Of a stretch of DNA of 64,000 nt, positions 41,491-52,905 are shown piece after piece. This stretch comes from Oreohelix idahoensis (taxonomy: Eukaryota; Mollusca; Gastropoda; Stylommatophora; Oreohelicidae): contig JAMPIV010016257.1 of assembly GCA_024509875.1 (NCBI GenBank), positions 1 to 64,000 on the forward strand, written 5' to 3'. A model generated the notes under the pieces. It was not told where the DNA came from and did not search any database. It saw only the letters and a program-made list of their open reading frames with translations. The stretch's first letter is position 1; each line of letters begins with the position of its first letter. A program made the translations under genes and the position numbers.

Positions 41491-44207
41491 AACTATGAGA
41501 AGGAAATGTCGAAATTGTCATCTTTTCAAACAACATGCCTAAGAAAAATTCTCCGAATATTTTGGCCGAATACCATCCCCAACCAAGATCTGCTTACTCG
41601 GAGCAAGCAAGAGGACATGCACACCATCATAGCTGGCAGACGCTGGAGCTGGGTTGGTGTAGTGAAATTGACAGAGATACAACGGTAAAATACCTCCAAA
41701 GATAACATGTAAGGATAAAAACATAATGCGTAGGCTGCTGATAGTACATGATCGCCCAGACCGTGGGTCATCACCCTCCATAAAAATTGACTTGCTAGAC
41801 AGGAGGGGAACGGCGGATAAAAAGGAAAAAATATGACTGGAAAGATTGCGTGAGACTAGAAAGGCTAAGGAGACGCAATTGGGGGGGGAAACGGAGAAAA
41901 GTCACGTTTCCCAAGTTGACATAAAGTAAGGAACTCGACAGAAGGGACCTTGGATATGTTACGCCACAGTCATTTATTGGTCGCTTTTGCGATACCAAGC
42001 CTTTGATTTGAATTCAGCGGCAGAACGCAGATGTTTGGAATATTACAAAAATTAAAAAGTAACTTTTTCGTAATATTAATGTTAGGAATATAAAAATTAG
42101 CTGGCCGGATGGCCCATTCTGAGCAGTGAACTAATATGTTCTTAATTTTACAGACGGATAGATAATATTGAAGATAATGACAAAAGACAGTGTTGTTCAC
42201 ATCAGCGCCAGACTGTATGGCATAAAAAGTGTCGCTATTTGCACAAAAAAACACGACCTTGAGACGCAGGTGTTCAAATCTACTTAGTAGGGAAGCGAAG
42301 GGACATTGGTGGGAGCTGTGTCTAAATATAACTTTTAACGACAAAATTTTGGAGGGGAGAGAAAGGTTGGTTCAAAAATCAAGTACGTTTTTGAAAAAAA
42401 AAAACAAGTAGAGACGGACAGACTAACAGATAAACATCCATACTTGACTGAAGCATGACTGAAATGACTTTAGGGTAGGAAATTTGAATTTGAAATAAAC
42501 CTAGGCAGTGATTGGCCACAGACAATCATTTTATCGGCGCTCAGACGCGCAAGTGGGGCCATTCCTCAATAGTTGTTCGATGATAGACACAGTATTTTAA
42601 AGTGTGGTGATTTCCAAATGAAAGAAAGTGAAATAAGTTCAGGGACGCCATACTATAGCCAGCAGCTCAGCTGAGTTTTGCTAGCATTTCTGTGTTCTTT
42701 ATTCATAATCTGGTAAGATTGAAATTATTTCTTTGTATATTTTGAATATTGTTTAATGTTCGAGTGATTTGATACTGCCATATCATAATCTAGCCTTACA
42801 AACAAGTAGGGATTTGCTCTAGACCCCCCGCCCAAGTCAGGGTCTAGGGACCAACAATATACATAAACTCCAGCAAGGGTTAGGAAAGACAGATCAAGTG
42901 TTGAGAATAATGAAACATATTACCTATCCACTTTTAGGGAAGGAAACTAATAAATATTTTTCAGAATCTATAGTCTGGGAGGACCTATCTGATGTAAAAC
43001 CACCATGGTAAATGTGCTGTTTGGTCAGAGAGATCTGACCTGTCTGTATGATGTCCGTGTTGTGTCCAGACGTGGGTAGAGAATAGAATTTTGACACATA
43101 GCCAATACTTTGATTGCAGAGCTGTGAGTTTCAGTTGTCAACAAGGCGGTGTCCATTCAGTTGGTGATTTTACTCGAGTGTATCTGTGCAGTACGTTGTG
43201 ACAGAGACCACTATTATTGCCCGCCAGCACGGAGAGGTGGGACCACCAGATTTCAGCACCAGAGCTACATATGCAAGTTGAGTGAGCCTCTGGTCTGCTG
43301 GAAGTTCACCAACGCCTTTTAGTTACTAATACCCCATAAAATTCCTGCAATTTACTGGACACTGTGTAGTCAATATAGACAGGTGTGATGAGGCCACCCC
43401 AACAGCACAAGCATTAACTATCCTCCCAAGTAGATGACTACTAGAACATTTTAATAAAACTAACTAGTCTAGTACTTATATATGTACACTCTTGCATTTA
43501 TTATGTAACATTCCATGCATTTCTTTCATAAATTTTAAATCCTTTTTAAAAAAAAAAAAAAAAAAAGTTCTGGTCAACATAAAACTTGATCCAGAACAAA
43601 TAAATGTAATATAATTCTATCAAAAATTTTACACTCTTGAGTTAGTTCAGTGTATTATAATATTTGTTAAATATTATTAGTCTGCTTAAATATCTGTGGG
43701 TGTATCTATAACTATCACACCACATTACATATCATAACCCTAGACATTTTACATAGCTACATTCATTAAGAAAAAAAATTGAGTGTGAGGTCGTAGTGGT
43801 AGCAAGAAAGGCCTTCTGACAATTCACAACTACATGTTATCTCAGGAGCCTTCACAGCTGGCCTCATACATTACATTTAGTAATATCACCATCATACAAT
43901 ACCATCAAACCCACTACAGTTGGCCATGTCCTCAGAAGAGACCCCGATGCCATCACAAGAACAGCTATGCTATGGACCCCTGAAGGAAAACAAAAGAGAG
44001 GCCGACCAAAAACAACTTGGCGGAGGACTGTGGAGGCTGAGATGCAAAGAATGAACCAGAGTTGGGGCACTGTACGAAGGATGGCCACCGACCGAGCAAA
44101 GTGGAATCAATTTGTTGTTGCCCTACAAGACGCCACCAGGCGTGATGGCCACTGACTGCTTTGACGGTCGGCGGTTAAGGATCAAAGAAGAAGAGGAAGA
44201 TTGTAAC
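41489..44207 (+). pseudogene. RTE-3 LINE 3' fragment, split by a 2,262 bp insertion
   Basis: Left part 41489-41657 encodes MSKLSSFQTTCLRKILRIFW through AGRRWSWVG. Right part 43920-44207 continues with GHVLRRDPDAITR, AMLWTPEGKQKRGRPKTTW and the tail region to the GAAGAAGAGGAAG end. Joined at the insertion it is colinear with the RTE-3 copy at 11872-12799, whose uninterrupted sequence gives the empty site. 5'-truncated and inactive. Confidence 0.93.
41658..43919. mobile_element. 2,262 bp element, TGTAGTG...CACTACA ends, GTTGG duplication
   Basis: It begins TGTAGTG (41658-41664) and ends CACTACA (43913-43919), a 7 bp perfect inverted end that continues imperfectly for about eight more bases. 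The 5 bp GTTGG occurs at 41653-41657 and 43920-43924, but only once in the intact RTE-3 copy (near 12151-12155 on the opposite strand). TG...CA ends with a 5 bp duplication fit a solo LTR or a short LTR-type derivative. They could also fit a DNA transposon with TGT...ACA ends and a 4 bp duplication. The interior has no recognised protein; the longest frame (41970-42344, minus) shows no motif. A 20-base poly-A lies at about 43547-43566. Confidence 0.85.
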
Positions 44208-44405
44208 TATAATCACGGTTTCGACACGCTCCAGTCTACCCAGCTGTAAATGGGTACTTGACTTTTAGTTAGGGAAGAAAAAGGCAGCGAGGAAGGGAAC
44301 TGGTCACCCACTTCTCGATGCTGGACCTAGTATAGTGAAGTCTTTAACACTTCACTCCCCTACGGCAGTATCTGCTATGGGACTACCTTTACCTTTACCT
44401 TTTAC
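44208..44405 (+). repeat. SINE-A body with truncated head
   Basis: Contains cgacacgctccagtctaccc, tgtaaatgggtacttgac, ggcagcgaggaagggaactg, cgatgctggacctagtat, and cggcagtatctgctatggg with actacctttaccttt. It is the cleanest body copy in the window; the tRNA-like head is missing and it starts next to the RTE-3 tail. Confidence 0.9.
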
Positions 44406-44530
44406 TGTAACTATGTTATAATTTGTACATTGTATTACTTGACCATAAAGAAAGAGTAAAATCAGTTTTAAAATGTAACGCAGCAAATTTGAACATATAG
44501 GCATTTTTAATTAACATCCTTGTGGTTCAT

Positions 44531-44624
44531 ACAGTATATAGTGGTTTCCGACTTACGACCATTTCGACTTACGACGACGTCGTCGGAACGGACCCAGTCG
44601 TAAGTCTAGGACAGTCTGTACTGT
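44531..44624. mobile_element. Candidate MITE with gacttacgac ends
   Basis: Left acagtatatagtggtttccg continuing acttacgacc; right, reverse-complemented, acagtacagactgtcctaga continuing cttacgactg. An inner palindrome gacgacgtcgtc is at the centre. Length about 94 bp. Confidence 0.5.
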
Positions 44625-44874
44625 GTCATCCAATTAACAAAAGGGAGGATGGAAGATACCCGGATGATGCATTGTTGTGAAACTGGTTTGATTGGTTCTA
44701 CAAGCTTGTACTGTTAAATCCTAGATGGGTTCACTATATTCGGGAATACGGTGTACCCTGATTACATGACATTTTATGTTTTGTGTTCAAGACCGTTGAC
44801 CCATTTCAACACAAACCTGGACTCTATAAAAATTTCTATTAGGCAAATAAGGTATTCTGCTTTATGTGGTTCCA

Positions 44875-45090
44875 GGGGTTGTGTGAAGGGACAAATAAAG
44901 AATAGGACCACTGAACCCTCAGGCATGTCGTACCAGGCGACCAATATTAGTCATGTAACATAAACTGCCACACAAAAACAACAGCCACAAGAACATGTGA
45001 CTGCTTGGTGAAGGCTTCATGCAAATGGACCAGCTACAGTAATGGTTCCATGCTCCATAAGGCGCGCATCACAAAATGGTGGTAATGAAA
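44875..45090 (+). repeat. C-family element, unexpanded
   Basis: The order of landmarks is aagaataggaccactgaacc, ctcaggcatgtcgtaccagg, cgaccaat, aactgccac, tgcttggtgaaggcttcatg, gaccagctacagtaatggtt, ccatgctccataagg. It provides the single-copy reference for the arrays at 30 kb and 53.8 kb. Confidence 0.75.
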
Positions 45091-45494
45091 TAACGTGTCT
45101 TTGCGTCTGGTTAAGGATCTTCCCACATCCCGTTTCTGCACTTATGATAATGATGGTAGTTTTTCTTGAGTTTGATCGAAATGGTGAGCCTACATTAGAT
45201 GCATACATGTGAGATCTTTGTTTCCAGAGCTAAGACCGTAAATGACTGTGATCAAAGAATGTAGAATTTACCTGGCACGTAATTAATCTATGACTGGCAT
45301 CGACTGTGGCTGCAATACGAGATCACAGACTACTAGAACTTCTATGTTCAGCCGATAGTTCGCATGCCTTCTACCGTGCATCACGTTAGAATTAGGTCAA
45401 ATCTTCGACGACTAAACTCTTTTTACCAACAGAAAAACGCAAACGACGATCAAGATAGAAGTTACACAAAGAAATATCATTATCACCATTAACC
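45091..45494. other. No recognised feature
   Basis: No convincing frame or repeat. Confidence 0.5.
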
Positions 45495-45661
45495 TTAAGA
45501 TCCCAATGAAGCAGAGGCCTTCAACATATTTAAGTCAAGTCATCCTGCCCTGTAATATCTGTTAAATTTATTTCCGTGTCTTCTGTATCCCTAAAGTCTG
45601 TTTCCAGTTCCCTTCCCCGGTTGTATTCTAACGCTAGCGTCTATTTCTTGCCTCTTCTTCC
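45495..45661 (-). pseudogene. RTE-1 LINE 3' fragment
   Basis: gcagaggccttcaacatatt, ccctgtaatatctg and cagttcccttcccc parallel the RTE-1 end in reverse orientation; diverged, no frame. Confidence 0.55.
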
Positions 45662-45804
45662 TCACGTACTTAGTCGTTCCCCTTCTACCGTGAGGTGTAG
45701 AGGTTTGGAAGAGAGAGCGCCAGACTATCCTATCGGTTTGTCTTCCTCCTGGCCTGGTTCCATTCTAGTCCTCGGTCCTTCAAAGATTGTCTAATAATGT
45801 CCTC

Positions 45805-47670
45805 CTAGCGGACTCTGGGTCGTCCTGGGGGTCTGGATCCCTGGCTCTTTGTTTCCCATGCTTGTCGTGGTAGCCGATCTTCTCCCATTCTGCAGACATG
45901 GCCAAACCATCTTAGTTGGGACTGTTCTACTTGGGTCTGCAGGGGGTGGGATTTAAGGCCTTGACGTATCGTCGGGTTGCGGACCATGTCTTTTCTTGTT
46001 ACTTCAACCACCTTCCTAAGATACCTCATTTCTGAGGTTTGGATCTGGCTTTTGTGGGTTGTAGTCTTTGCCCATGACTCGCATCCATATGTCAAGACTG
46101 GGACATAGGTGGAGCGGTATACAGCCATCTTCGTTTTCTTACCAACCTCTCTCGTGCTGAGGAATCCACGATTTATGGCCTGAAAAAGTCTCCCAGCTGC
46201 TGCTTTTCGAGTGACCAACTCTTCTTTGATGCCTCCCTTTCGGTCTATAATAGCTCCGAGGTACTTAAAGTGGTTGACCTGCTCCAGGACCTGTTCTCCC
46301 AGCTTAATCTGATTTCTTCTTTCTTCTCGTGATATCACCATGGATTTTGTTTTAGAGCTGCTTATGACCATCCCTCTCTTCTCCAGCTCTTCCTTCCAGA
46401 CTTGCAGGTTGGATTGGAGATGTGCCTCTGATTTAGCAATCAGGACAACATTATCAGCAAATGCCAGCTCTGAAATACAGACCTGTCTCATCTTCCAGTA
46501 CCCCACTGAATACTTTCTTGTTCTCTCCTTACATGCCTTGATGACATCGTCCATGAGGAGTATGAAAAGATAAGGTGACAGGATATCACCTTGTCTTACA
46601 CCAGTGGTGGTCCTGAACTCTTCCGACTTATGGTTTGCTGTCCTCACATAATTTCTGCAAGATTTGTAGAAGCTCTGTATAGCATGAATCAGAAGTGCTG
46701 GAATGTTCTTCCTTGCCAAACAGTCCCAAAGTTTGCTCCAGGGGACCCTGTCAAACGCCTTTTCCAGATCTATGAAACAAAGATGGATCTCACTCTTATA
46801 CTCAAGGGCATTTTCACTCAGCTGTCTGAGTGTGAAGATTAGGTCTTGAGTACTTCGGTTTGCTCGGAATCCTCACGGGACCTCATCCAATTGTCGCTCA
46901 ACTAGGCGTCGGAGTCTCTGCTCTAGGATTCTAGAGTAGATTTCACCAGGGACACTGAGAAGGGATATGCCTCTATGGTTTCCACACTGTCGATTGTCAC
47001 CCTTTTTGAAAATTGGTGTTATGAAGGCAATCTCCCAATCCTTTGGTATGGTCTTGTTGCACCACGCTGCCTGTAGGACCCTTAAGAGTAATAGGTCGCC
47101 TGATGCTCCCATGTACTTAACCATTTCTGGTGTTATACCATCATGCCCTGCTGCTTTGCCCATTTTGATTTTCTCCAGTGCTGCCTTCAGTTCTTCCATC
47201 TTTATGTCATCTTCACCATCATTGGTTTTCTCTTCTGTGTGAGTGGTTATCATTTCTGATGCTTCACCATGCTCACCATCCAGGAGTTCTGAGAAATATT
47301 CTTTCCATTTTTCCATTACTTCCTTCGGGGCAGTAAGCAATTTGCCTTGCTTGTCCTTTATAAATTTGAGAGGGCATTGTTTTTCCTTCCTCATGTTCTT
47401 TAGGGTCTTATAGAACAATTTCTGGTTTTCTTGCGCATCTTTTTCTAGCTTTTCTCCAAATTCTTCCCAGGACATCTGTTTTGCTGCTAGCACTTTGTTC
47501 TTTGCTTCTGTTCTGAGTGTCACATATTCTCTATATTTTTCCATTTGTCCTGTTGTGTTTTTAGCTCCTAAGTATTGTTTCCATGCCATTTTCTTCTCTC
47601 TTATTTTCTCTTTGACTTCCTGTCCACCAAGGTGTCCTCTTTCTCTTGTTCCCAAGTCGGACTTCACCAC
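45805..47670 (-). pseudogene. LINE-D reverse transcriptase and C-terminal region
   Basis: Two open stretches, 47670-46873 and 46872-45805, are in the same frame and separated only by a TGA at 46873-46875. RT blocks: GKAAGHDGITPEM, CGNHRGISLLSV, block A CFIDLEKAFDRVPW, block B GVRQGDILSPYLF. Block C reads LAFADNVVLIA, so the second catalytic aspartate is Asn. The C-terminus has PVLTYGCESWA, LRWFGHVCRMGEDRLP and RPPGRPRVR. Two lesions plus a catalytic change make this copy inactive. Confidence 0.9.
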
Positions 47671-48213
47671 ATGCTTCTGCAGCAGCTGTCTTTATGATGT
47701 CCTTGAATTTAATCCAGAGGGTTTCCAAGTCATCAGGTTGTTCTTCTGTGTTGCTCACCGCTGCAGCAATAAGCCCCTGATATCGGGTCTTAATTTCTGG
47801 CTCTCTCAGCTTGTAGGTCTTAATGCTCATTTCTCCCGTTCGTTTACTTAGTTTCTTGCGTGATGTTGGGCAGTTCCTAGGCTGAGCATCTCTTTCAGTT
47901 GTTCTTTTGACTGTAAGCAGGTAGTGATCACTTCCAATCTCTGGCCCTCTCCAGACTCTTAGCATCCCGGACATATTTGAATGAGCTTCTCCTAACAATG
48001 GCATAGTCGATCACTGACGTCTCATTCTTTGTTGGTTCACATCTAGTGTATGCATGTATGCGCTTATGGGGGAACTTTGTGTTTGTAATGATCAGATTCT
48101 GCTCACTGCAGAATCTAAGGAGTCGCTTTATATTGTCATTGAGAGTATCTTCTCCATATCTTCCGATAACTCCACCCCATCTAGCATGGTCATTTTTAAC
48201 TCTGGCCTCTTCA
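47561..48213 (-). pseudogene. LINE-D endonuclease C-terminus and linker
   Basis: The minus-strand reading from 48213 gives RLLRFCSEQNLIITNT and SVIDYAIVRR, then GSDHYLLTVKR, which carries the terminal D-H pair of APE-type endonucleases. A lysine-rich linker follows. The N-terminal catalytic E and D/N motifs are lost by 5' truncation. A frame change near 47620 connects to the next part. Confidence 0.8.
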
Positions 48214-48249
48214 TCCGCTGGTACTTACCTGGCTGTTTTCATCCGCTGG

Positions 48250-48420
48250 TACTTACCTGGCTGTTTTCATCAGTTGCACATTTGTCATACTATTTTAATT
48301 CTTCTATTCTAGGCCAGCATCACATTATTAAAGTCTGTAAGTTCTTGGTTCTTCTTTTTATTGTTCCCCGTCTTTATGAGCCATATAACAGCGCTGTCTT
48401 GACCACACCAGTCAATACAG
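48250..48420 (-). pseudogene. RTE-1 LINE fragment
   Basis: The minus strand encodes a diverged equivalent of VKSVLLYG...KKLQTFI...GC (for example KKKNQELTDFNN). A 29 bp duplication (about 48210-48268) lies at the junction with LINE-D. Confidence 0.6.
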
Positions 48421-48427
48421 TAGTGCG

Positions 48428-48512
48428 TAGCTAGCAGAGTGGATAGTGGCGGTTCGCTTCCGTGGCTAGGCGTTGGGTGCCGTTCGGAAGGTCCTGGTTC
48501 GATTCCCGGTAA
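48428..48512 (+). repeat. tRNA-like sequence, probable SINE head
   Basis: An A-box-like tagcagagtggatagtgg and a B-box-like ggttcgattcccgg, about 75 bases apart, suggest a tRNA-derived promoter of the Leu/Ser type. A full cloverleaf could not be drawn. Confidence 0.4.
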
Positions 48513-48714
48513 GCCTATCACTGTTGTTATTTAGTCTTCTACTTCTTTATTTCTCACTGAGTGCCTGATAACACGTGACCTTTGTGTGTTGTTTGTTTAT
48601 TTACTTACTGTTTACAGGCCTCGAGTTTCCCCTCCTTATATGTTTATTCATTTCACTATGTAAGGGCCTCTCACTGCTTTGGAAGATGGCTTTTTAAAAA
48701 AAAGTGTGTTAATC
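48513..48714. other. No recognised feature
   Basis: No convincing frame or repeat. Confidence 0.4.
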
Positions 48715-48915
48715 AGGCCTCCTTGCCTGGCGTGAGGCCTCCACCCGGTGAGATGAGGCCCGGGCTAAATGACCCTGCTGGTCCCCCATCTCGTCGGGCC
48801 TGGTCCCAATAACTATTAATATTTTGTTCTGCATTCCACCATCGCGTTCTTGGCTGCGGCCCAATTCTCCACACGGTCCAGCCCACTTCTCTCAAGTTTA
48901 AAAAAAAAAAAAAAA
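48715..48915 (+). repeat. GC-rich segment ending in poly-A
   Basis: A GC-rich 180 bp segment (gcctccttgcctggcgtgag, ggtgagatgaggcccggg) ends in A15 at 48901-48915. It looks like a retroposed fragment; the gaggcccgggctaaatgacc block loosely recalls the LINE-I leader. No second copy is seen here. Confidence 0.4.
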
Positions 48916-49861
48916 GATAGCAAAAATTAACTCGCCAAGCTCTCAAATGTGTCCTGGTTTCTAGTTTTGTTTTCCTAAAACCAATTTAACACCCCTCCCT
49001 TCAAGAATCGACTATACCACTAGATTGCTTGCTTATCTAAGGGGTGTAAGCCATTTCTTAGTGCTTAATTCTCCGTAAAAAAAAAAAAAAAACAGCCAGC
49101 ATTTTCTTTGTTCTCCATTTAACATCGCGGTCTCCTCTTACCTTCTGGTTACGCTTATACGTTTTCAGCTGCGATATTTCTTTTTTTCACCGCCAAACTT
49201 TATTCTCGCTTCCACACCTTTGCCCTCGGTACAGGTGAACAAGTTTTCCGCTTACAACTTCAGCGCCGAAATGTCATCAGCATCCACTGTGATTGCTGCA
49301 GATTCAGCGATGTGAATAACCGTGTTTGGGCATGGAAAAGTGACATGACTTCACTGCGATTTGTAGATACTACAGCACTTGTTACCGTATTTATCATAAT
49401 GTCTGTTATAGTTTCTTGGTTAAGACTGTAGATTGATTGTTTTTATGCTATAATTACTTTCCTGAAGAATTTTTTAAACACTGGACTAAATAACAGTTCA
49501 CAAATAGTGGATGCCACCTCTCACCTATGATTACGTGATAATCATATATTTCGTCTCAGCTCCCCGAATATCCATTTAACCCTTCTTTCCCCCCCCCCCC
49601 CCCCCCTCCCCCCCACATACCGTCTGTTTAACTTTACGCCTTCTACCGTGAGGTAGAATTAGGGCAATACGACGGTGACTTCTCCTTGTATACAGTCAGT
49701 TTCCCCATTTCTAGCCACTGTGCTTGATGGCCAAGTCATCTAGTTCCTAGACTCGCTGTCGCAAGAGATGTTTTATTTCTAGATGATTTATCTTCAACCC
49801 AGGTTTCTTAATTCTCATGTGTGGTGAAGACTTTCAACTTTAGTGACACTATCTACTTTTA
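48916..49861. other. No recognised element; poly-C run
   Basis: Contains 18 consecutive C at 49589-49606 followed by T and seven more C. A short ccttctaccgtgaggtag match to the LINE-D 3' UTR lies at about 49639-49657. Otherwise nothing recognised. Confidence 0.6.
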
Positions 49862-50105
49862 TTACTCAATACCAGCAACACTGTTTGTCATATGTAGGGC
49901 AGGCAATACTGTTTTCCTTATACAATGTACTGGCAATACCGTTTTCATATGCAGAGCATGCAAATTCTGTTTTCGTATAATGTTTTGGCAGTACTGTTTA
50001 TAACATACAAGGCATTACTGTTTTCTGTAATGAGCGGACAGTACTGTTTATCATATACCAGGCAAACAATACTGGTTTCTGTAATGTGCTAGCAGTCCTG
50101 ATGTA
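49862..50105 (+). repeat. Degenerate tandem repeat
   Basis: Repeated ggcaatactgttt / ggcagtactgttta words occur at intervals of about 25-30 bases, diverged. Confidence 0.65.
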
Positions 50106-50606
50106 AACAAGGTCACTTTCAACTAACGATCAGTGAATAAGTTCAAGCTGGTATAAAAAAAATAATGGATACCTTTATTAATTGACTACACATTCTGATA
50201 CTTTCATTATAGTTCATTAGTACAGATTCTTGAGTGGTGTATAAACTATACATCCCATGAAAGATCACACTACAAAGAGGACCTGCAAGATGTTGACAAC
50301 CCAACCGACTTCGCTGATACCGTCTCAAAAACTATCTCATTCCTTTTTCTTCCGGTCTTAGCTATGTTGTTTTCCCATACTAGATTTGATGACGTCATTT
50401 CTTTACGACTAGTGTAAAAGTAACTAGCTAGTCTGTAATACAATATTCTAGTTAATAATAGTAGCGCTATTCGCTCTTAGGTAGTAGGAATAGACCTACC
50501 TGTCACACCACCTTACAGGTGAGCTGTCTAACATATACATGTTTGTATTCGTTATTAGCTGCTAAACTTCCATGCCTCTGTTTCTGTCTACCCCAATATT
50601 CTTTAA
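50106..50606. other. No recognised feature
   Basis: No convincing frame or repeat. Confidence 0.5.
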
Positions 50607-50845
50607 ACCTTCATACATCCTTCATCAAATCACACACATAGCTCAGGTCATACATCCTTCATCAAATCACACACACATAGCTCTGGTCATACATCCTTCA
50701 TCAAATCACACACACACATAGCTCTGGTCATACATCCTTCATCAAATCACACACACATAGCTCTCGGTCATACATCCTTCATCAAATCACACGCATATAC
50801 ACACATAGCTCTCGTCATAAATCCTTCATCAAATCACACACACAT
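50607..50845 (+). repeat. Minisatellite of 41-50 bp units containing a CA microsatellite
   Basis: Six units of catacatccttcatcaaatc plus acacacacatagctctggt. Length variation comes from the number of CA repeats within each unit. Confidence 0.9.
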
Positions 50846-50937
50846 GCAGAGTCCCGTGAATAAATGATACAGACACATGGGAATGTAGCAAGCACTCTTA
50901 AGAAATAAAGAAAGACAACAGAAAAGCTATAGAAGTA

Positions 50938-51010
50938 GTAGGCTTACCCTGGACTCGAACCCAGGACTATGCGACCCCGTCGACTCTCGTCAGATTAATT
51001 AATGCTATTG
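50938..51010 (-). tRNA. tRNA-like sequence, probably a pseudogene or SINE head
   Basis: The minus strand shows a perfect T-arm CCTGGGTTCGAGTCCAGG and an upstream gcgagctaagcaatagc that could be an A-box side. The D and anticodon stems do not pair convincingly, so a functional tRNA is not supported. Confidence 0.35.
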
Positions 51011-51769
51011 CTTAGCTCGCTTTTTTTTTTTTTAAAGTTTTCCAATAAAATTATACTTTGAAACCAAACTAAGCTTTCTCATTTCCTGATCATAAATGTT
51101 CTAATATTAAATAACTTAATAATCCCTGGCAGTACTATCGTATGTCACATTCAGATGCATAATTTATTTTATTTCATTGTCACTTTTGTCCCCCAGGTCA
51201 GATCAACTGTCAGAACTAACTTTATCTCAATGTGTGACAGAAGGCGGAGAATTGTGCTAAGAAAAGGTAGGCACTTTGGCTAGAATACCAACAAAATGCC
51301 AGACAGGAATATGCAGAGAAAGCTAGATATATTTTGGTATGTCGTGAATTAAAAGTATGTAATTGTGTGTGTGGATAATCTTATATATTTCCGTCGTTAT
51401 AGTTTCATTACGGAGAAAGATTTGATTTTCTCAAAATCTATTTTTCTTTTCTTAAAACTTAAACATTTATTCAGTAATTCGCAAGGAATTTGGCACATAT
51501 GTTGCCCATAACTTTTTAAAACTTTAGTCAGATCGGTCTTTTAATATCTGGTCAAACTTTTGATTCATTGAAAAAAGTAAAATTTAGCTAAATTTACTAT
51601 TTTTAGACACTAAATTCGAAGTTCTTTAATTTTGGATTTAATGAAGATATCAAAAATCTGATTCAATAAAAATTTTAACATATAATGATAAACTTTCAGT
51701 TAAATTTGGTATTCATAGCTTAATTAATTAAAAAAAAAAAAAGTCTTAGCAAATTGAATAATAATAATA
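51011..51769. other. No recognised feature
   Basis: AT-rich, no convincing frame. Confidence 0.5.
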
Positions 51770-52905
51770 AATTCTTTAAGCGCCAAACACGGCGCATAAG
51801 GCAGAAACCAGTGCTCTCCAGGTTGTTCGTTGTGACGCCACTCCTCTTAGCTCTTGCACATTATTTAGGCCCAACGTTCTTCCTTCTCTTATTATTGTTC
51901 TTCTGGGTGTTTCTTTTGGTCTTCCTTTTTTCCGCTTACCCTCAGGAACCCAAGTGAGCGCCTGTAGTGGTATTCTGTTGTTTTGCATTCGTAGGACATG
52001 ACCGATATATGACCATCGTCTTTTCCTATATATAGTCGGAGACATATTTCTGCCTAGAGTCTTCTCTTATTTGTCGATTAGTCTTGAATTCTTTCCAACT
52101 GATGTTCATGAGTTTTCTAAGACATTTGTTCTCGAATGTATTCAGCTTGTTCTCCAATGATTTTGTTATTTTCCAACTCTCACAGCCGTATGTTAACACT
52201 GAGATAACATTTGAATTAAACAGACGAAGCTTGGTATGTATATTCAATGATCGTAATTTCCAAATGTTAGATAATCTATTGAAGGCGCTAGCTGCCAAAG
52301 CAATTCTAATATGGATTTCTCTTGTTGTGTCACCATCCTGAGTCATTTTACTGCCTAAATAATTGAAACTTTCAACTTTCTGTAGTTTTTCCCCGTTCAA
52401 GATGATATCAAAGGTCTCGTTAGAAAAGTTCATAGCTTTAGTTTTAGAGGCATTTATTTGGAGACCAATTTTAACCGAGAGATGACACAAATTATTTATT
52501 GCTTCTTGGGATTGTCTTGGTGTTGAACTTAAGAATGCTACCTCATCTGCGAAATCCAGGTCCCCCAGGAATTTTCCATTTGTCCATTTTATACCCAATT
52601 GTTCATTGTGGGTATAGTTTCTCATAACCCAATCAATAGCTATTCCAAAAAGTAGTGGTGACATACTACAGCCTTGTTTCACCCCTGTTTCTACTGTAAA
52701 CCATTCTGTATTCCCTTTATTTGTTCTAACACAACATCTTGCATTGTCATATAGCGCTTTGATTATATTCACATATTTTGTTGGAAAACCATAGATTGTA
52801 AGTATCTTCCACAATGATGGGCGGTGTAGACTATCAAAGGCTTTTTGAAAATCGACGAAGGTGATAATAAGTGGCGATTGCCTTTCCACTGAATGCAACA
52901 ATAGA
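51770..52905 (-). pseudogene. LINE-F: 5'-truncated RTE-type LINE
   Basis: Minus-strand frame 52901-52026 starts within RT block A: FVDFQKAFDSLHRPSLWKIL. Block B is GVKQGCSMSPLLFGI. Block C reads LDFADEVAFLSS, where the second catalytic Asp is Glu. Next are SFNYLGSKMTQDGD and SVLTYGCESW. The C-terminal end is in another frame (52045-51776): RRWSYIGHVLRMQNNRIP and GKRKKGRPKETPRRT. The 3' tail is TTATTATT-like at about 51760-51775. It is more intact than the RTE-1 copies but inactive through truncation, a frameshift and the catalytic substitution. Confidence 0.88.

Larger units (their letters stand above)
45662..48213 (-). mobile_element. LINE-D, 5'-truncated non-LTR retrotransposon
   Basis: The minus-strand element contains, in order, the endonuclease C-terminus (48213-47950), a linker, the reverse transcriptase (about 47150-46420), a C-terminal region to 45805, and a 3' UTR of about 143 bp to 45662. 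Copies of the 3' UTR occur at 35939 and 40705. The 5' end is cut inside the endonuclease. Single-ORF architecture and C-terminal motifs resemble RTE-type LINEs; the clade is not certain. Disabling changes: one frameshift near 47620, one in-frame stop (46873-46875) and an altered catalytic block. Confidence 0.9.

Noticed and set aside
41970..42344. 124-codon minus-strand frame inside the 2,262 bp element as its transposase
   Set aside because: No catalytic motif or DNA-binding domain recognised; too short for an autonomous transposase.
50938..51010. Functional tRNA gene
   Set aside because: Only the T-arm pairs well; the D and anticodon stems do not form.
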